Below, piece after piece: positions 16,401-24,535 of a stretch of 64,000 bases of DNA. The notes under the pieces were generated by a model, which had not been told where the DNA came from, did not search any database, and saw only the letters and a program-made list of their open reading frames with translations. Source of the DNA: Arthrobacter sp. ZGTC131 (GTDB taxonomy: Bacteria > Actinomycetota > Actinomycetes > Actinomycetales > Micrococcaceae). The stretch lies in contig NZ_PJIK01000004.1 of assembly GCF_002929275.1 (NCBI RefSeq), positions 124,001 to 188,000 of the forward strand. The letters run 5' to 3'. The translations under genes and the position numbers were made by a program. Every line of letters starts with the position of its first letter. Within the stretch, counting starts at the first letter, position 1.

Positions 16401-16488
16401 GCCACGACGCTAGGCACCGCACCTTGGGTAAACCTTGGACAACGGAAAATTGAAAGTCCGGCCGGCGCGGGTCACCGCCGCCGCACAG

Positions 16489-16707
16489 TCATGCAGGGCC
16501 GGCGCCGGTTCCACTTTCACGGGAAAGCGGAAGGTCCATGAACTCGTACAGTTCACGCCAGGCGTTGTCCAGCCGCAGTTCTGCCAAGACGAGCTCCTCT
16601 TCTTTGCCGGGGTGGGCGCCGCCCTTGCCGCCTTCCCGCAGTGCAACGACTTCCCGGTACAGCTCTTCCACGCGGTCCAAGCGACCCTTGAATTCTTCGT
16701 CAGCCAT
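16489..16707 (-). CDS. Small hypothetical helical protein (72 aa)
   Basis: ATG at 16707. The sequence is highly charged: MADEEFKGRLDRVEELYREV, then VLAELRLDNAWRELYEFMDL. It forms two amphipathic helices with heptad-like Leu/Val spacing joined by a Gly/Lys turn, so a helical hairpin or coiled-coil dimer is likely. The protein is cytoplasmic, with no signal or membrane part. I recognise no named family. It is in the same orientation as the tiny membrane genes on either side but is separated from them by about 90-120 bases. Confidence 0.6.
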   Translation of the reverse strand: MADEEFKGRLDRVEELYREVVALREGGKGGAHPGKEEELVLAELRLDNAWRELYEFMDLPLSRESGTGAGPA

Positions 16708-16825
16708 GGCAAGAGATTAGTCGACAGTCCGCCAGATGCACACGGTGAGTTCCTGCTGCACCCGTCGACCACCCGTGCCTTGCAGCAATCAGCGGCGGCA
16801 CATGCCAGCGAAATGGTCTTCGGCA

Positions 16826-16993
16826 TCAAACTGCCGCGCAGATGACGTCGCGGGTCGATGCTGTGTTTGTAAGGCGCGGGGTCACACGCTTAGTGGCGGG
16901 ACCTGAGGCGACGATCGCGGCGGAAAGACCGAGGACGGCCACCAGGGATCCAAACATAGTGGCAACGCCTGAGATGTTTTCAGTGATAGTCAT
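16826..16993 (-). CDS. Tiny membrane protein (55 aa)
   Basis: ATG 16993 to TGA at 16826-16828, with GGAAGG upstream at a slightly long distance. MTITENISGVATMF leads into one hydrophobic helix (about 14-30, GSLVAVLGLSAAIVAS), then a basic Pro/Thr-containing tail ending DVICAAV. The orientation would place the basic tail in the cytoplasm, opposite to the other tiny proteins nearby. It has no known family. The intact frame and a tidy membrane segment are the only support, so it remains a candidate. Confidence 0.45.
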   Translation of the reverse strand: MTITENISGVATMFGSLVAVLGLSAAIVASGPATKRVTPRLTNTASTRDVICAAV

Positions 16994-17228
16994 GACCGGG
17001 CACCTTCCATCGAGTGGTGCCCTGAAACTACCCGTCTGAAGGTGGCACGGGCGGAGGATCGCCGAGGGAATTGCTCACGATTAGGACACGGCGCGACAGG
17101 CCGGTGAGGTGCCCTTATCCTCAGACGAGGTTCCGGCGATTTGTAGCCAGCGGCTTGGACCGGCGTGGGGACAACGCACGAGGATCAGCGCGGCAGTGAC
17201 CAACCGGCCGATCATCCGCCCCAAGACC

Positions 17229-18467
17229 TTACCGGTACCCGTCCACAATAGCCGCGGCAATTTCCTTGTACGCCCGCCGGGTCTCCGGCTTCAGGACGTC
17301 CAGGGTCACCAGGTCCCCGTCGGCCACTCCCCTGTCGTGCGGCACGGCGATCAGCTGCCGGCACATGCCTGCGAGGTGGTCCTCGATCGCATCCTTGTCC
17401 ACGCGACTGGACACCTCGTCCTTGTCCGTGATCACCACGATCGCGTTGCGGGCCAGGTCCTCGTAGCCGTGGCTGGCAAGCCACTGCAGCGTGCTGCGTG
17501 CGCGCTTGGCCCCGCTCACCGCGTAGCCGGCGGCGATGATCAGGTTGTCTGCCGACTGCAGGATTCCGCTCATCGCATTGTGCGTCACGCCGGTGCCGCA
17601 GTCCGTCAGGGCCACCGAGTAGTAGGCGGAGATGACCTTGCGGATCCGCAGGTACTCCTCGGCGGTCAGGGAGTCGGACACCTCGGGGTCCTGCTCGCCG
17701 GCGATGAGGTGCAGCCGGCCGGAATGGTGCATGTAGCGGGACAGGCCTGTAAGGGAGTCGATGGAGTCGATGTTCTTAAGCAGGTCCGTGATGGTCCGTG
17801 GGGTGGCCTGCTGATAGATGCCCTCGCCCAGGGCGCGTTCCACGAGGTCACCGGAGTCCGGGTTGGCATCGATGGCGCAGGGCGGGTCGCCCCGGAACTC
17901 GGCGAGGGTGAGGCCAACGCCCACCGTGGTGGAGGTCTTGCCGATGCCGCCCTTGAGGCTCAGCACGGCGGTGTTGAAGCTGCCCTGCAGCTGGCGCGAG
18001 ATGCGCTTGGCCAGCTCGTCCTCCTCGCGCTCCTGCGCGCTGGGGCCCAGATTCCAGGCGCCGCCGGTCGCGCGGTACAGGAAGCCGCGGAAGCCGCCTT
18101 TGGGCCGGGGCTTCTGTTCGCGGACGAACGACGTCGGCAGCGCCGTGAGGTCCGGCGCCGGCGCTTCAGGTTCGCGTGCAGGTTCCGGAGCGTACGACGG
18201 CGGTGCTCCCGCCGGCCTGCGGGCCGGAGCCGGCGGAGCGGGAGACTCGTCGGACACGGCGTCCGCCGCGGCTGCGGCCTCCGCCCAGGAAGAGCTGCGG
18301 ACAGGGATTACTGGCGTGGAGGTGGTGTCGGATGTCACGGCGGGAAGCGTTCCTGTCCAGTCGTCGGAGGCATCGCCGTCACGGCGGCGGGAACGGCGGC
18401 GGCGGAGCTCGGGCTGCTCCGTCTCGCTGCCGGCGTCGGCCAATTGGTTATCCGCTGGTTTGGGCAT
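17229..18467 (-). CDS. MinD/ParA-like ATPase with long disordered N-terminus
   Basis: 412 aa from ATG 18467, six bases after GGGGGA; GTG 18527 is an alternative. Residues 1-115 are Pro/Ala/Arg-rich and probably disordered. From about 160 the deviant Walker A LSLKGGIGKTSTT (170-182) opens a MinD/ParA domain, with DANPDSGDL as the A' box and VALTDCGTG as Walker B. The long tail-plus-MinD layout recalls actinobacterial type VII secretion-associated (EspI-like) and septum-site proteins. No ESX gene is visible. It follows two tiny membrane protein genes by about 95 bases and may position or power a membrane complex with them. A 26-base piece of it recurs at 8536-8561. Confidence 0.85.
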   Translation of the reverse strand: MPKPADNQLADAGSETEQPELRRRRSRRRDGDASDDWTGTLPAVTSDTTSTPVIPVRSSSWAEAAAAADAVSDESPAPPAPARRPAGAPPSYAPEPAREPEAPAPDLTALPTSFVREQKPRPKGGFRGFLYRATGGAWNLGPSAQEREEDELAKRISRQLQGSFNTAVLSLKGGIGKTSTTVGVGLTLAEFRGDPPCAIDANPDSGDLVERALGEGIYQQATPRTITDLLKNIDSIDSLTGLSRYMHHSGRLHLIAGEQDPEVSDSLTAEEYLRIRKVISAYYSVALTDCGTGVTHNAMSGILQSADNLIIAAGYAVSGAKRARSTLQWLASHGYEDLARNAIVVITDKDEVSSRVDKDAIEDHLAGMCRQLIAVPHDRGVADGDLVTLDVLKPETRRAYKEIAAAIVDGYR

Positions 18468-18563
18468 GTTCGGTCCCCCAGGACTCGCAGCAATGTCCCG
18501 CTGCTCTTGTCGATTGGTCTGGTTCAAAGAGCAAGTCTAGGCGCTGGCAGCCCATCACGGATT

Positions 18564-18683
18564 TCAGCCCCGCATCAGGGCCGCCGCCACCACGGCGACG
18601 GTGGCCACCAGGAGGATGCCCAGGACCAAGTAGCTCCACCATTTGGAGCGGTTGCGGTGCGGGTTGATGTCGACGTACGGCAT
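18564..18683 (-). CDS. Tiny single-span membrane protein (39 aa)
   Basis: ATG 18683 to TGA 18564-18566. MPYVDINPHRNRSKWW is a polar, basic start with a Trp pair at the membrane border. SYLVLGILLVATVAVVAAAL (17-36) is a clean membrane helix. It begins two bases after the stop of the gene before it, so the two are translated together. The C-terminal helix and basic N-terminus copy the design of the other tiny proteins here. Unknown function; a small subunit or regulator of a membrane complex is possible. Confidence 0.6.
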   Translation of the reverse strand: MPYVDINPHRNRSKWWSYLVLGILLVATVAVVAAALMRG

Positions 18684-18685
18684 GC

Positions 18686-18829
18686 CTACTTCGCCCGTCC
18701 CGAAGCCGAGGCGGCAGCGGGCGCCTCTGTGCGGCGCTTGAGCCGGAGCATCCAGTAGAGCCCGGCAAACGGAATCAGCAGGCTGCCGAGCAGGCCGGAT
18801 AAGGCGAGGACAAAGTCGGTTAGAGCCAC
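18686..18829 (-). CDS. Tiny membrane protein (47 aa), GTG start
   Basis: GTG 18829 has GGAGG six bases upstream, the best ribosome site in this group. The helix comes first (about 4-26, FVLALSGLLGSLLIPFAGLY), followed by WMLRLKRRTEAPAA and an Ala/Ser-rich end, so the basic tail is cytoplasmic. The stop is two bases before the next tiny gene. Upstream, 18830-19029 shows no other gene and must hold the promoter. The pair precedes the MinD-like ATPase in the same direction. Confidence 0.65.
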   Translation of the reverse strand: MALTDFVLALSGLLGSLLIPFAGLYWMLRLKRRTEAPAAASASGRAK

Positions 18830-19029
18830 GGAAGAACCTCCGGAACGCGGTAACACTCCCGACGCGCGCTTAGGCAGTCTTGCCCTGGCCGCGGCAACAG
18901 TAACTGGTAGTGGGATCCCCCATGAATGGATCGTTCGTAAGACTACTTAGCGTCCGGGTGAAGGTCCAATCCGACACGGCGTTCCACAGTATCCGTCATC
19001 TCGACGGCTGGATCCCCTCGGAAGCGGGC

Positions 19030-19173
19030 CTACCGCTGTAGCGCCATCACCGTCACAATGGCCGTGGCAACTGCCAGCGACACCAGCCCCGCGTGGGCCA
19101 GGATCCGCAGCTGACGGCGGCGGAGTTCGCGCCGGGATTCCTTGGTGACTTCACTACCTGTAGTTTTCCCCAT
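19030..19173 (-). CDS. Tiny single-span membrane protein (47 aa), paralogue B
   Basis: ATG 19173, TAG at 19030-19032. A charged N-terminus (MGKTTGSEVTKESRRELRRR) is followed by QLRILAHAGLVSLAVATAIV, so the helix covers about 24-43, and the end is MALQR. Length, helix position and final residues match the protein at 16257-16400, so they are paralogues 2.6 kb apart on the same strand. There is no strong Shine-Dalgarno. Unknown function. Confidence 0.6.
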   Translation of the reverse strand: MGKTTGSEVTKESRRELRRRQLRILAHAGLVSLAVATAIVTVMALQR

Positions 19174-19244
19174 GGCGGCGATGGTACACGCGCAGCGTTA
19201 CAGGAAAATCAAGTCAAACGGTTTGTGACACCCGCTGGACGCCG

Positions 19245-19529
19245 TCAGCGCCACCCGTTCCCAACTGCCGGTCCGCCGTCGTGCCTGTTCGTCGGAATAC
19301 TATGGCGGCCCATAATGCGGCGGAGGCCTCGCCGATCGCGGCCGTGGCCGAACCGCTGCGGCAGGGAAGGCAGCGGTTCCACGGGAAGGCCCGCCACCGC
19401 CACGGGTGACTGCGTCTGCTCGCACGGCATGTCCTGTAGGTCGAGCCAGGAGCGCTCCGGGTAGGGATCGTCGGCGACGATATGCTGCTCGAGAAAGCGT
19501 CGGATGGCTGCGCTGATACCCGTCTTCAT
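19245..19529 (-). CDS. Small hypothetical protein (94 aa)
   Basis: The start is taken as ATG 19529; there is no Shine-Dalgarno and a GTG at 19574 is in frame. The first 35 residues (SAAIRRFLEQHIVADDPYPE, then WLDLQDM) are well-formed and helical. The rest is Arg/Pro/Gly-rich without obvious structure and may be a frame running past the true end after a frameshift. No family recognised. It is followed downstream by the tiny membrane gene and preceded by the MBL gene, all on the minus strand. Confidence 0.4.
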   Translation of the reverse strand: MKTGISAAIRRFLEQHIVADDPYPERSWLDLQDMPCEQTQSPVAVAGLPVEPLPSLPQRFGHGRDRRGLRRIMGRHSIPTNRHDGGPAVGNGWR

Positions 19530-19616
19530 AACCCAAAAATAGGGCGGGCAGCCAAACGTCCCAAGAGTAGTCACTACCTGTTTCTTCAGGCGGCAAGTTA
19601 GCCCGACTACTTGGAT

Positions 19617-20432
19617 CTAGTGCTGGGGACGCGTCTCCTGCAGACGCTTGATGAACCAACGCGACTGTTCCGGGCCGTAGGGAAGGACCGGGATTGCTTT
19701 GGTGGCGTCGCTGGGGGTGTCACGGATGGACTGCCGCGCCTGCCGCACCGCCGTGGTCATGGTGTCCGCCATGGTCTTCACGAACCGGTCACTGCAGGGC
19801 TCGCCGTGCCCGGGCACCAGGAACTCGTAGCGGTGGCGGAGAGCTGACAGGTGCCGGAGCGCGTCGGCCCATTCCTCCGGGTAGGAGTCCTCGAAGGACG
19901 GGTGCGATCCCTGCTCCACCAAATCGCCCGCGTACAGGGTGGTCGAGGTGCCGACCAGGAGGTCGCCGTCGGTGTGCCCTCGGCCCAGGTGGAACAGGGT
20001 GATGGTCTGCGCACCCAGGTCCACGAGGACTGGCTGGTCCCTGACGATCGCGTTGGGCACCACGAGTTCCACCTTGTCGCCTTCGCCGGCTGCCATTTCT
20101 GGCTCCAGATCAGCCACGGCGGCACGCTGCGCGTCGCCGTTTTCGTTGATCTCCTCCGCACAGTTTTCATGCGCCCAGAACTCGGTGGCACCAGCTTCCG
20201 CGAACACCGCATTGCCAAAGAAGTGGTCGTAGTGCGCATGAGTGTTCGCAACCACCAGAGGGAGAGGAGTTATTTCGCGCACGGCATTCAGGATTTCCAG
20301 ACCCTGCCGAGGGCCGCACCCGGTATCGACCACCATGGCCCGCTCGGTTCCTACGATCAGGCCCGTGTTGAGCTTCGAACCTTCGGTAACCAGCACATAG
20401 TTGTCCGCGCCGACTTCGAGCCATCGTGACAT
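19617..20432 (-). CDS. MBL-fold metallo-hydrolase
   Basis: 271 aa from ATG 20432 with GGAG upstream. NTHAHYDHFFGN is the HxHxDH zinc motif, FHLGRGHTDGDLLV supplies the third His, LYAGDLVE the bridging Asp, and VPGHGEP the last His, so the two-metal site looks complete. The fold covers residues 1-210; the end is helical. This subgroup includes lactonases and thioester hydrolases and some resistance enzymes, and the substrate cannot be read. It is monocistronic, with a 480-bp gap upstream. Confidence 0.88.
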   Translation of the reverse strand: MSRWLEVGADNYVLVTEGSKLNTGLIVGTERAMVVDTGCGPRQGLEILNAVREITPLPLVVANTHAHYDHFFGNAVFAEAGATEFWAHENCAEEINENGDAQRAAVADLEPEMAAGEGDKVELVVPNAIVRDQPVLVDLGAQTITLFHLGRGHTDGDLLVGTSTTLYAGDLVEQGSHPSFEDSYPEEWADALRHLSALRHRYEFLVPGHGEPCSDRFVKTMADTMTTAVRQARQSIRDTPSDATKAIPVLPYGPEQSRWFIKRLQETRPQH

Positions 20433-20915
20433 TTTTTCTCCATAACCCCGGGGAGCAGTTGCGTAGTTCAGGCCTCGATTCTACCCATCAAGCTGGGGTT
20501 TATCAGGGAGCGGTTTACCGCTCGCGAGCTCCCGTGATGCATGCGGCCGGCCCTATCGTGGGCAGCCTTGGTCTGGCCATACCTTCTCAACGCGGAGCGC
20601 GATTGTCCGCATTTTCTGTGCGGTCTCAACGGTGAACAGTCAGAGAGCAAGGACGCAGCGCGGCATCCCGGACGTGACTGAACCTTCCACTGACACGGAG
20701 CCGAAAGGGAGCAGTACGCGACTTTTGTTGTGCTCGACGGCGTTAGAACGGGCGCACCGCAAAAGGAAGTCCGGGCCGGCAACTGCGCCTGGGACTCCAG
20801 CGACCACCGCACACAGCCCTACCGGCCAGCCAGACTTTCACAACCACTAGGCGCTACCACTGCGACCTCGGAGGACGACCACCCTCAGCGAATGTAACCT
20901 TCGCACTGGCGGTAG
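20433..20915. other. Geneless stretch between MBL hydrolase and SGNH hydrolase
   Basis: 483 bases. The plus frames here (for example 20632-20850) lack family resemblance, codon bias or a ribosome site. I see no tRNA fold, hairpin terminator or repeat. It should hold the MBL promoter. Confidence 0.5.
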
Positions 20916-21647
20916 CTAGGGCAAGTTCTTGGGAAGTTCAGAATCGATTTTCTCCGCCAAGAGCTCGTATCCGGCGTCATTCGGATGTACACCGTCAGGA
21001 CCGATCAGATCGAGTCGACCGGTGAAGGGCTGGCCAATATCGACGTATTGGCCACCAACCCGTGTTACCGCTGCCCTGACCTGCTCCGCGATCTTGGACA
21101 GTCGTTCTGGCGGATTGTCGTCATCCCAAAGGGGGCTCAGAGCAATGATCTTGCTGTTGGGCAGGGATTTGCGGAGAGACGTAAACGTCTGAGCGATTCC
21201 AGCCGTCACTTCAGCTTCCGTGCTGCTGAGGTCGCTTCGGCCACCCGAAACTATGACTAGGCTCGTTTCAGCATTAGACACCCGCGAAGCGAATGCCGAC
21301 ACCCGGTCAGCATAGGACTTCCCACCGTCTACTTGCCCCGCTGTGCCGTATCCCGTACCTCCGTAGCCACCATTGATTTCTCCCCAGTCCCGTTTTGACG
21401 AAAGCAATGCAGTCCACCGCCTGTTTCCGACTGAGGAACCGATGCCGGCGGCATAAGAGTCCCCAAGGAAACCTGCTAGCGTCTGCAACTCCCGCGTAGG
21501 CGCGGGAGTTGGTGTGAACGATGCAACCCTTCCAGACACGGGGGCAGGAGTAGGAGTTCTTATTAGGGCCATTGCGGTCACAATCAACGCGATTACGGCC
21601 AATGCCGCCAACAACGCATACTTCCAGCGGCCCAAGAATTCCCCCAA
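20916..21647 (-). CDS. Membrane-anchored SGNH/GDSL hydrolase
   Basis: 243 aa, with TTG 21647 as the only start before the membrane helix (about 9-29, YALLAALAVIALIVTAMAL), so the catalytic part is outside the cell. A Thr/Pro linker leads to block I GDSYAAG, block II GGYGGTGYG, block III SGGRSD (Asn replaced by Arg-Ser) and block V DGVHPNDAGY with the Asp and His. Such enzymes deacylate esters, often on polysaccharides or lipids. A GGGGG stretch overlaps the start. The base composition is lower in GC than in neighbouring genes, a hint of transfer. It lies close to a decayed end at 21777-21885. Confidence 0.82.
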   Translation of the reverse strand: MGEFLGRWKYALLAALAVIALIVTAMALIRTPTPAPVSGRVASFTPTPAPTRELQTLAGFLGDSYAAGIGSSVGNRRWTALLSSKRDWGEINGGYGGTGYGTAGQVDGGKSYADRVSAFASRVSNAETSLVIVSGGRSDLSSTEAEVTAGIAQTFTSLRKSLPNSKIIALSPLWDDDNPPERLSKIAEQVRAAVTRVGGQYVDIGQPFTGRLDLIGPDGVHPNDAGYELLAEKIDSELPKNLP

Positions 21648-21885
21648 ACAAAAAATCCAGTACTGTTCGACCGAATTCTACGTCAGCGTAGCAGTGACCA
21701 CTGCTACCTACCCCTTGTGAGGCGCAGAGGGCCGTAGGCGACAGTACGGACAGCACGAGGCAGAGCTTCAGGAAATTCAATTGGCAATGAGGGTCGTGGT
21801 CCCGCTGTCCGTAATCCGAGCGTACCCGGGCGGCAGCGGCAAGTTTCTTTGGCCAGCACCCAACCCGTTATCGGTGCCTATTTCT

Positions 21886-23427
21886 TCACAAGTCGGAGAG
21901 CAAGGAACCCGGGTTCTCGATGGCATCCGCAACGTATCGCAAGAAGCCTCCCGCCGTCCTTCCATCGCAGATACGGTGGTCGAACGTCAGAGTGAGCTCG
22001 GTGACCTTGCGGACCGCGAGTTCGCCGTTCACCACCCAAGGCTTGTCGATGATCCGGCCGACGCCGAGGATCGCCACCTCCGGGTAATTGATGATCGCCG
22101 CCGAACCGTCGACACCGAACACCCCGTAGTTGTTCAGCGTAAACGTTCCGCTGCCCAGCTCTGCAGGCGTTGCCTTGCCGTCACGGGCGACCGCGGTCAG
22201 CCGACGGATCTCCGCATCCAGTTCGCGGGCGCTGAGTTTGTCCGCGTTGCGGACAGACGGGACAACTAGGCCGCGGTCTGTCTGTGCGGCGAACCCAAGA
22301 TTGACGCCGTCAAACGCGACGATCTCCTGCTGCTCCCCGCCAGCGGTGTCCTCGGTGGCGACGATCCGAGTGTTTAGCGCCGGGTACTTTTTTAACCCGG
22401 CCGTGACAAAACGGGCAATAAAGGCCAAGAGGCCTGGTGTGTTGTGGGGGTCGGTCTTCTTGAGGTTGGCGCGCATCTCAACCAAGGCCGTGGCGTCCAC
22501 GTCCACCCACACCGTTGCTTCCGGAATTTCGGCCCGGCTTCGCGCCATGTTGGTGGCGACAGCCTTCCGGATGCCGCGTACTGGGGTCCGGCTTGAGATG
22601 CCAAGGCCGGTGCGAGGGTCGATGTGATGATCGCGGGTTCCGACAGGCTCAACCAGCGAACGCGGCCGGGTTTCGACGGGCTCAACCGCAGAACTTGGCT
22701 TGGTTTCGACAGGCTCAACCAGCGGGCCGGGCTCGACCGCCGGTTTTATAGCGGCTTCCACGTCGCGGCGCATGATCAGCCCGCTGTCTCCAGTACCCTG
22801 CATCCGCCCAAGATCGACGCCGTGCTCCTTGGCCATGCGGCGCACCAGCGGTGAGATGACCGCGCCTAGCTTGCCCGGGATGCGCGTGCGCTGGAGTAGG
22901 AGGTCATCGGCGGAGGTAGTTAGTTTGGTGTCGGAGCCTTTGGTTGCAGCTCCCCGGGTTTCGACAGGCTCAACCAGCGAGGCCGTGCGCCGGGGACGGG
23001 TTCGGCGGACGGTTGCCGCTCCACCCGGGGTTCCGTAGCCGATGAGGACGTTGCCGGAGCCGGCTTTTTCCTCTTCACGATAGGTTTCGGCGGCCTTGCT
23101 GTCGACGGGCTCCGTTTCGACGCCTTGCGTCTCGACAGGCTCAACCACCGGAGTCTTGGTTGCGACAGGCTCAACTACCGATCCTGCCGGGGTCACTGAA
23201 ATCAGGGGCTTGCCTACGTCCAGGGTCTGGCCGGGCTCGCCGTGCAGCTGCGCCACCGTGCCGGCGTACGGCGACGGGACTTCCACCATGGACTTGGCCG
23301 TCTCCACTTCGGCGATGGGCTGGTCCACGCGGATTTCATCGCCCACGGCGACGAGCCAGTTGACGAGTTCGGCTTCGGTTAGGCCTTCACCAAGATCGGG
23401 CAGCAGGAACACTTTCGTTTCACTCAT
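21886..23427 (-). CDS. bkdC: Branched-chain 2-oxo acid dehydrogenase E2 (dihydrolipoyl acyltransferase)
   Basis: 513 aa. The lipoyl domain is at 1-80 with the modified Lys in ETAKSMVE. A long linker (80-275) is followed by a peripheral-subunit-binding domain (VRRMAKEHGVDLGRMQGTGD, about 180-215) and the catalytic domain, with active site DHRICDG near the end. It moves the acyl group from E1 to CoA in branched-chain amino acid breakdown, which feeds branched fatty acid synthesis. The linker has swallowed several copies of the TGGTTGAGCC repeat, read as LVEPVETK/R. The gene is four bases after the E1 beta stop; E3 is not in the window. Acetoin or pyruvate complexes are less likely given the Lrp partner. 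Confidence 0.9.
   Translation of the reverse strand: MSETKVFLLPDLGEGLTEAELVNWLVAVGDEIRVDQPIAEVETAKSMVEVPSPYAGTVAQLHGEPGQTLDVGKPLISVTPAGSVVEPVATKTPVVEPVETQGVETEPVDSKAAETYREEEKAGSGNVLIGYGTPGGAATVRRTRPRRTASLVEPVETRGAATKGSDTKLTTSADDLLLQRTRIPGKLGAVISPLVRRMAKEHGVDLGRMQGTGDSGLIMRRDVEAAIKPAVEPGPLVEPVETKPSSAVEPVETRPRSLVEPVGTRDHHIDPRTGLGISSRTPVRGIRKAVATNMARSRAEIPEATVWVDVDATALVEMRANLKKTDPHNTPGLLAFIARFVTAGLKKYPALNTRIVATEDTAGGEQQEIVAFDGVNLGFAAQTDRGLVVPSVRNADKLSARELDAEIRRLTAVARDGKATPAELGSGTFTLNNYGVFGVDGSAAIINYPEVAILGVGRIIDKPWVVNGELAVRKVTELTLTFDHRICDGRTAGGFLRYVADAIENPGSLLSDL
22636..23176 (-). repeat. Six copies of TGGTTGAGCCTGTCGAAACC inside the E2 linker
   Basis: Plus-strand copies (GGTTTCGACAGGCTCAACCA and variants) begin near 22636, 22669, 22702, 22957, 23129 and 23157, with a partial one near 23098. 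In frame they give (L/V)VEPVET(K/R/Q). Spacing is irregular, so this is not a CRISPR. The same 20-mer appears in paaB at 54402-54421. Confidence 0.9.
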
Positions 23428-23431
23428 CTGA

Positions 23432-24535
23432 TCAGTCTTCCCACTGGAGATCGTCTACGGCGTCGAGGATGCGGTCCACGCCGGGCAGGTAGTAGTGCTC
23501 AAGTTTCGGCGCCGGGTACGGGACGTCGAAGCCCGTGACACGGCGGATCGGCGCGGCCAGGTAGTGGAAGCAACGCTCCTGCACACGGGCCACGATCTCG
23601 GACGATACGGAGGCAAACCCGTGCGCCTCGGCGATCACCACGGCGCGGCCGGTCTTGCGGACTGAGGCGCAGACCGTCTCGTCGTCGAACGGTACGATCG
23701 AGCGCACGTCGATGACTTCCAGGGAGCGCCCCTCCTCCGCGGCAGCGGCAGCTGCGGCGAGTGCGGTGGGGACGGTCGGCCCGTACGCGATGAGGGTGGC
23801 GTCGGTGCCGGGGCGGGCGACGGCGGCGCGGCCTTCGGTGGACGTGCCGGCTTCGGCGTTCGCGGCGTGCTGGTCGCGGAGGGCCTCAACGTCCACCATG
23901 TCCTTGGACCAGTAGAGCTTCTTGGGCTCCATGAACATCACTGGGTCATCGGAGTCGATGGCTTCGCGGAGCATGAGGTAGGCGTCGGCAACGGTGGCCG
24001 GGGCGAAGACCTTCAGGCCCGCGGTGTGGGCGTAGTAGGACTCAGAGGAGTCGCAGTGGTGCTCTACTCCCCCGATGCCGCCGGCGTACGGAACCCGGAT
24101 GACCATGGGCAGCTTCAGGGCCCCCTTGGTGCGGTTGTGCATTTTGGCCACGTGGCTGACGATCTGCTGGAAGGCCGGGTAGGCGAAGGCGTCGAACTGC
24201 ATTTCGACGACCGGGCGCATGCCGTTCATGGCCATGCCGACGGCCATGCCCACGATGCCGGATTCGGCGAGCGGGGTGTCGAAGCAGCGCTGCTCGCCGA
24301 AGGTCTTAGTGAGTCCGTCGGTGATGCGGAAGACGCCGCCCAGCATGCCGACGTCCTCGCCGAAGACCAGGACGGATTTGTCGGAGTGCATGGCGTCGGC
24401 CATGGCGGTGTTCAGGGCTTTGGCCATGGTGACGGGCTGCGGTCCTGTCGCTTCCGCGGTGGCCGCGGCCGAGGCGGCTGCCCGGGCGGTGGCGGAGCTG
24501 ACGTTGCCGTTGGCTGCGGAGGTGACGGTGCTCAT
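23432..24535 (-). CDS. bkdB: Branched-chain 2-oxo acid dehydrogenase E1 beta subunit
   Basis: 367 aa from ATG 24535, which overlaps the E1 alpha stop (ATGA). An Ala/Thr-rich lead of about 33 residues precedes a transketolase pyrimidine-binding domain (FGEDVGMLGGVFRIT, TPLAESGIVGMAVGMAMNG) and a C-terminal domain (VIDVRSIVPFDDET, VIAEAHGF). GEDVG holds the Glu that activates thiamine diphosphate. It pairs with the alpha subunit upstream as an alpha2beta2 decarboxylase. Length is normal apart from the extra N-terminal lead. Confidence 0.93.
   Translation of the reverse strand: MSTVTSAANGNVSSATARAAASAAATAEATGPQPVTMAKALNTAMADAMHSDKSVLVFGEDVGMLGGVFRITDGLTKTFGEQRCFDTPLAESGIVGMAVGMAMNGMRPVVEMQFDAFAYPAFQQIVSHVAKMHNRTKGALKLPMVIRVPYAGGIGGVEHHCDSSESYYAHTAGLKVFAPATVADAYLMLREAIDSDDPVMFMEPKKLYWSKDMVDVEALRDQHAANAEAGTSTEGRAAVARPGTDATLIAYGPTVPTALAAAAAAAEEGRSLEVIDVRSIVPFDDETVCASVRKTGRAVVIAEAHGFASVSSEIVARVQERCFHYLAAPIRRVTGFDVPYPAPKLEHYYLPGVDRILDAVDDLQWED

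Noticed and set aside
17041-17228. Possible 44-codon minus frame after the MinD-like gene
   Set aside because: A hydrophobic start is present, but it lacks a ribosome site and the second half looks random.
21307-21780. Minus frame starting with a signal-peptide-like stretch at 21780
   Set aside because: The hydrophobic start is attractive, but the rest is the shadow of the SGNH hydrolase gene in another frame.
22636-23176. Repeats in E2 considered as a CRISPR array
   Set aside because: Spacing is irregular, copies are in frame and coding, and no cas gene is near.
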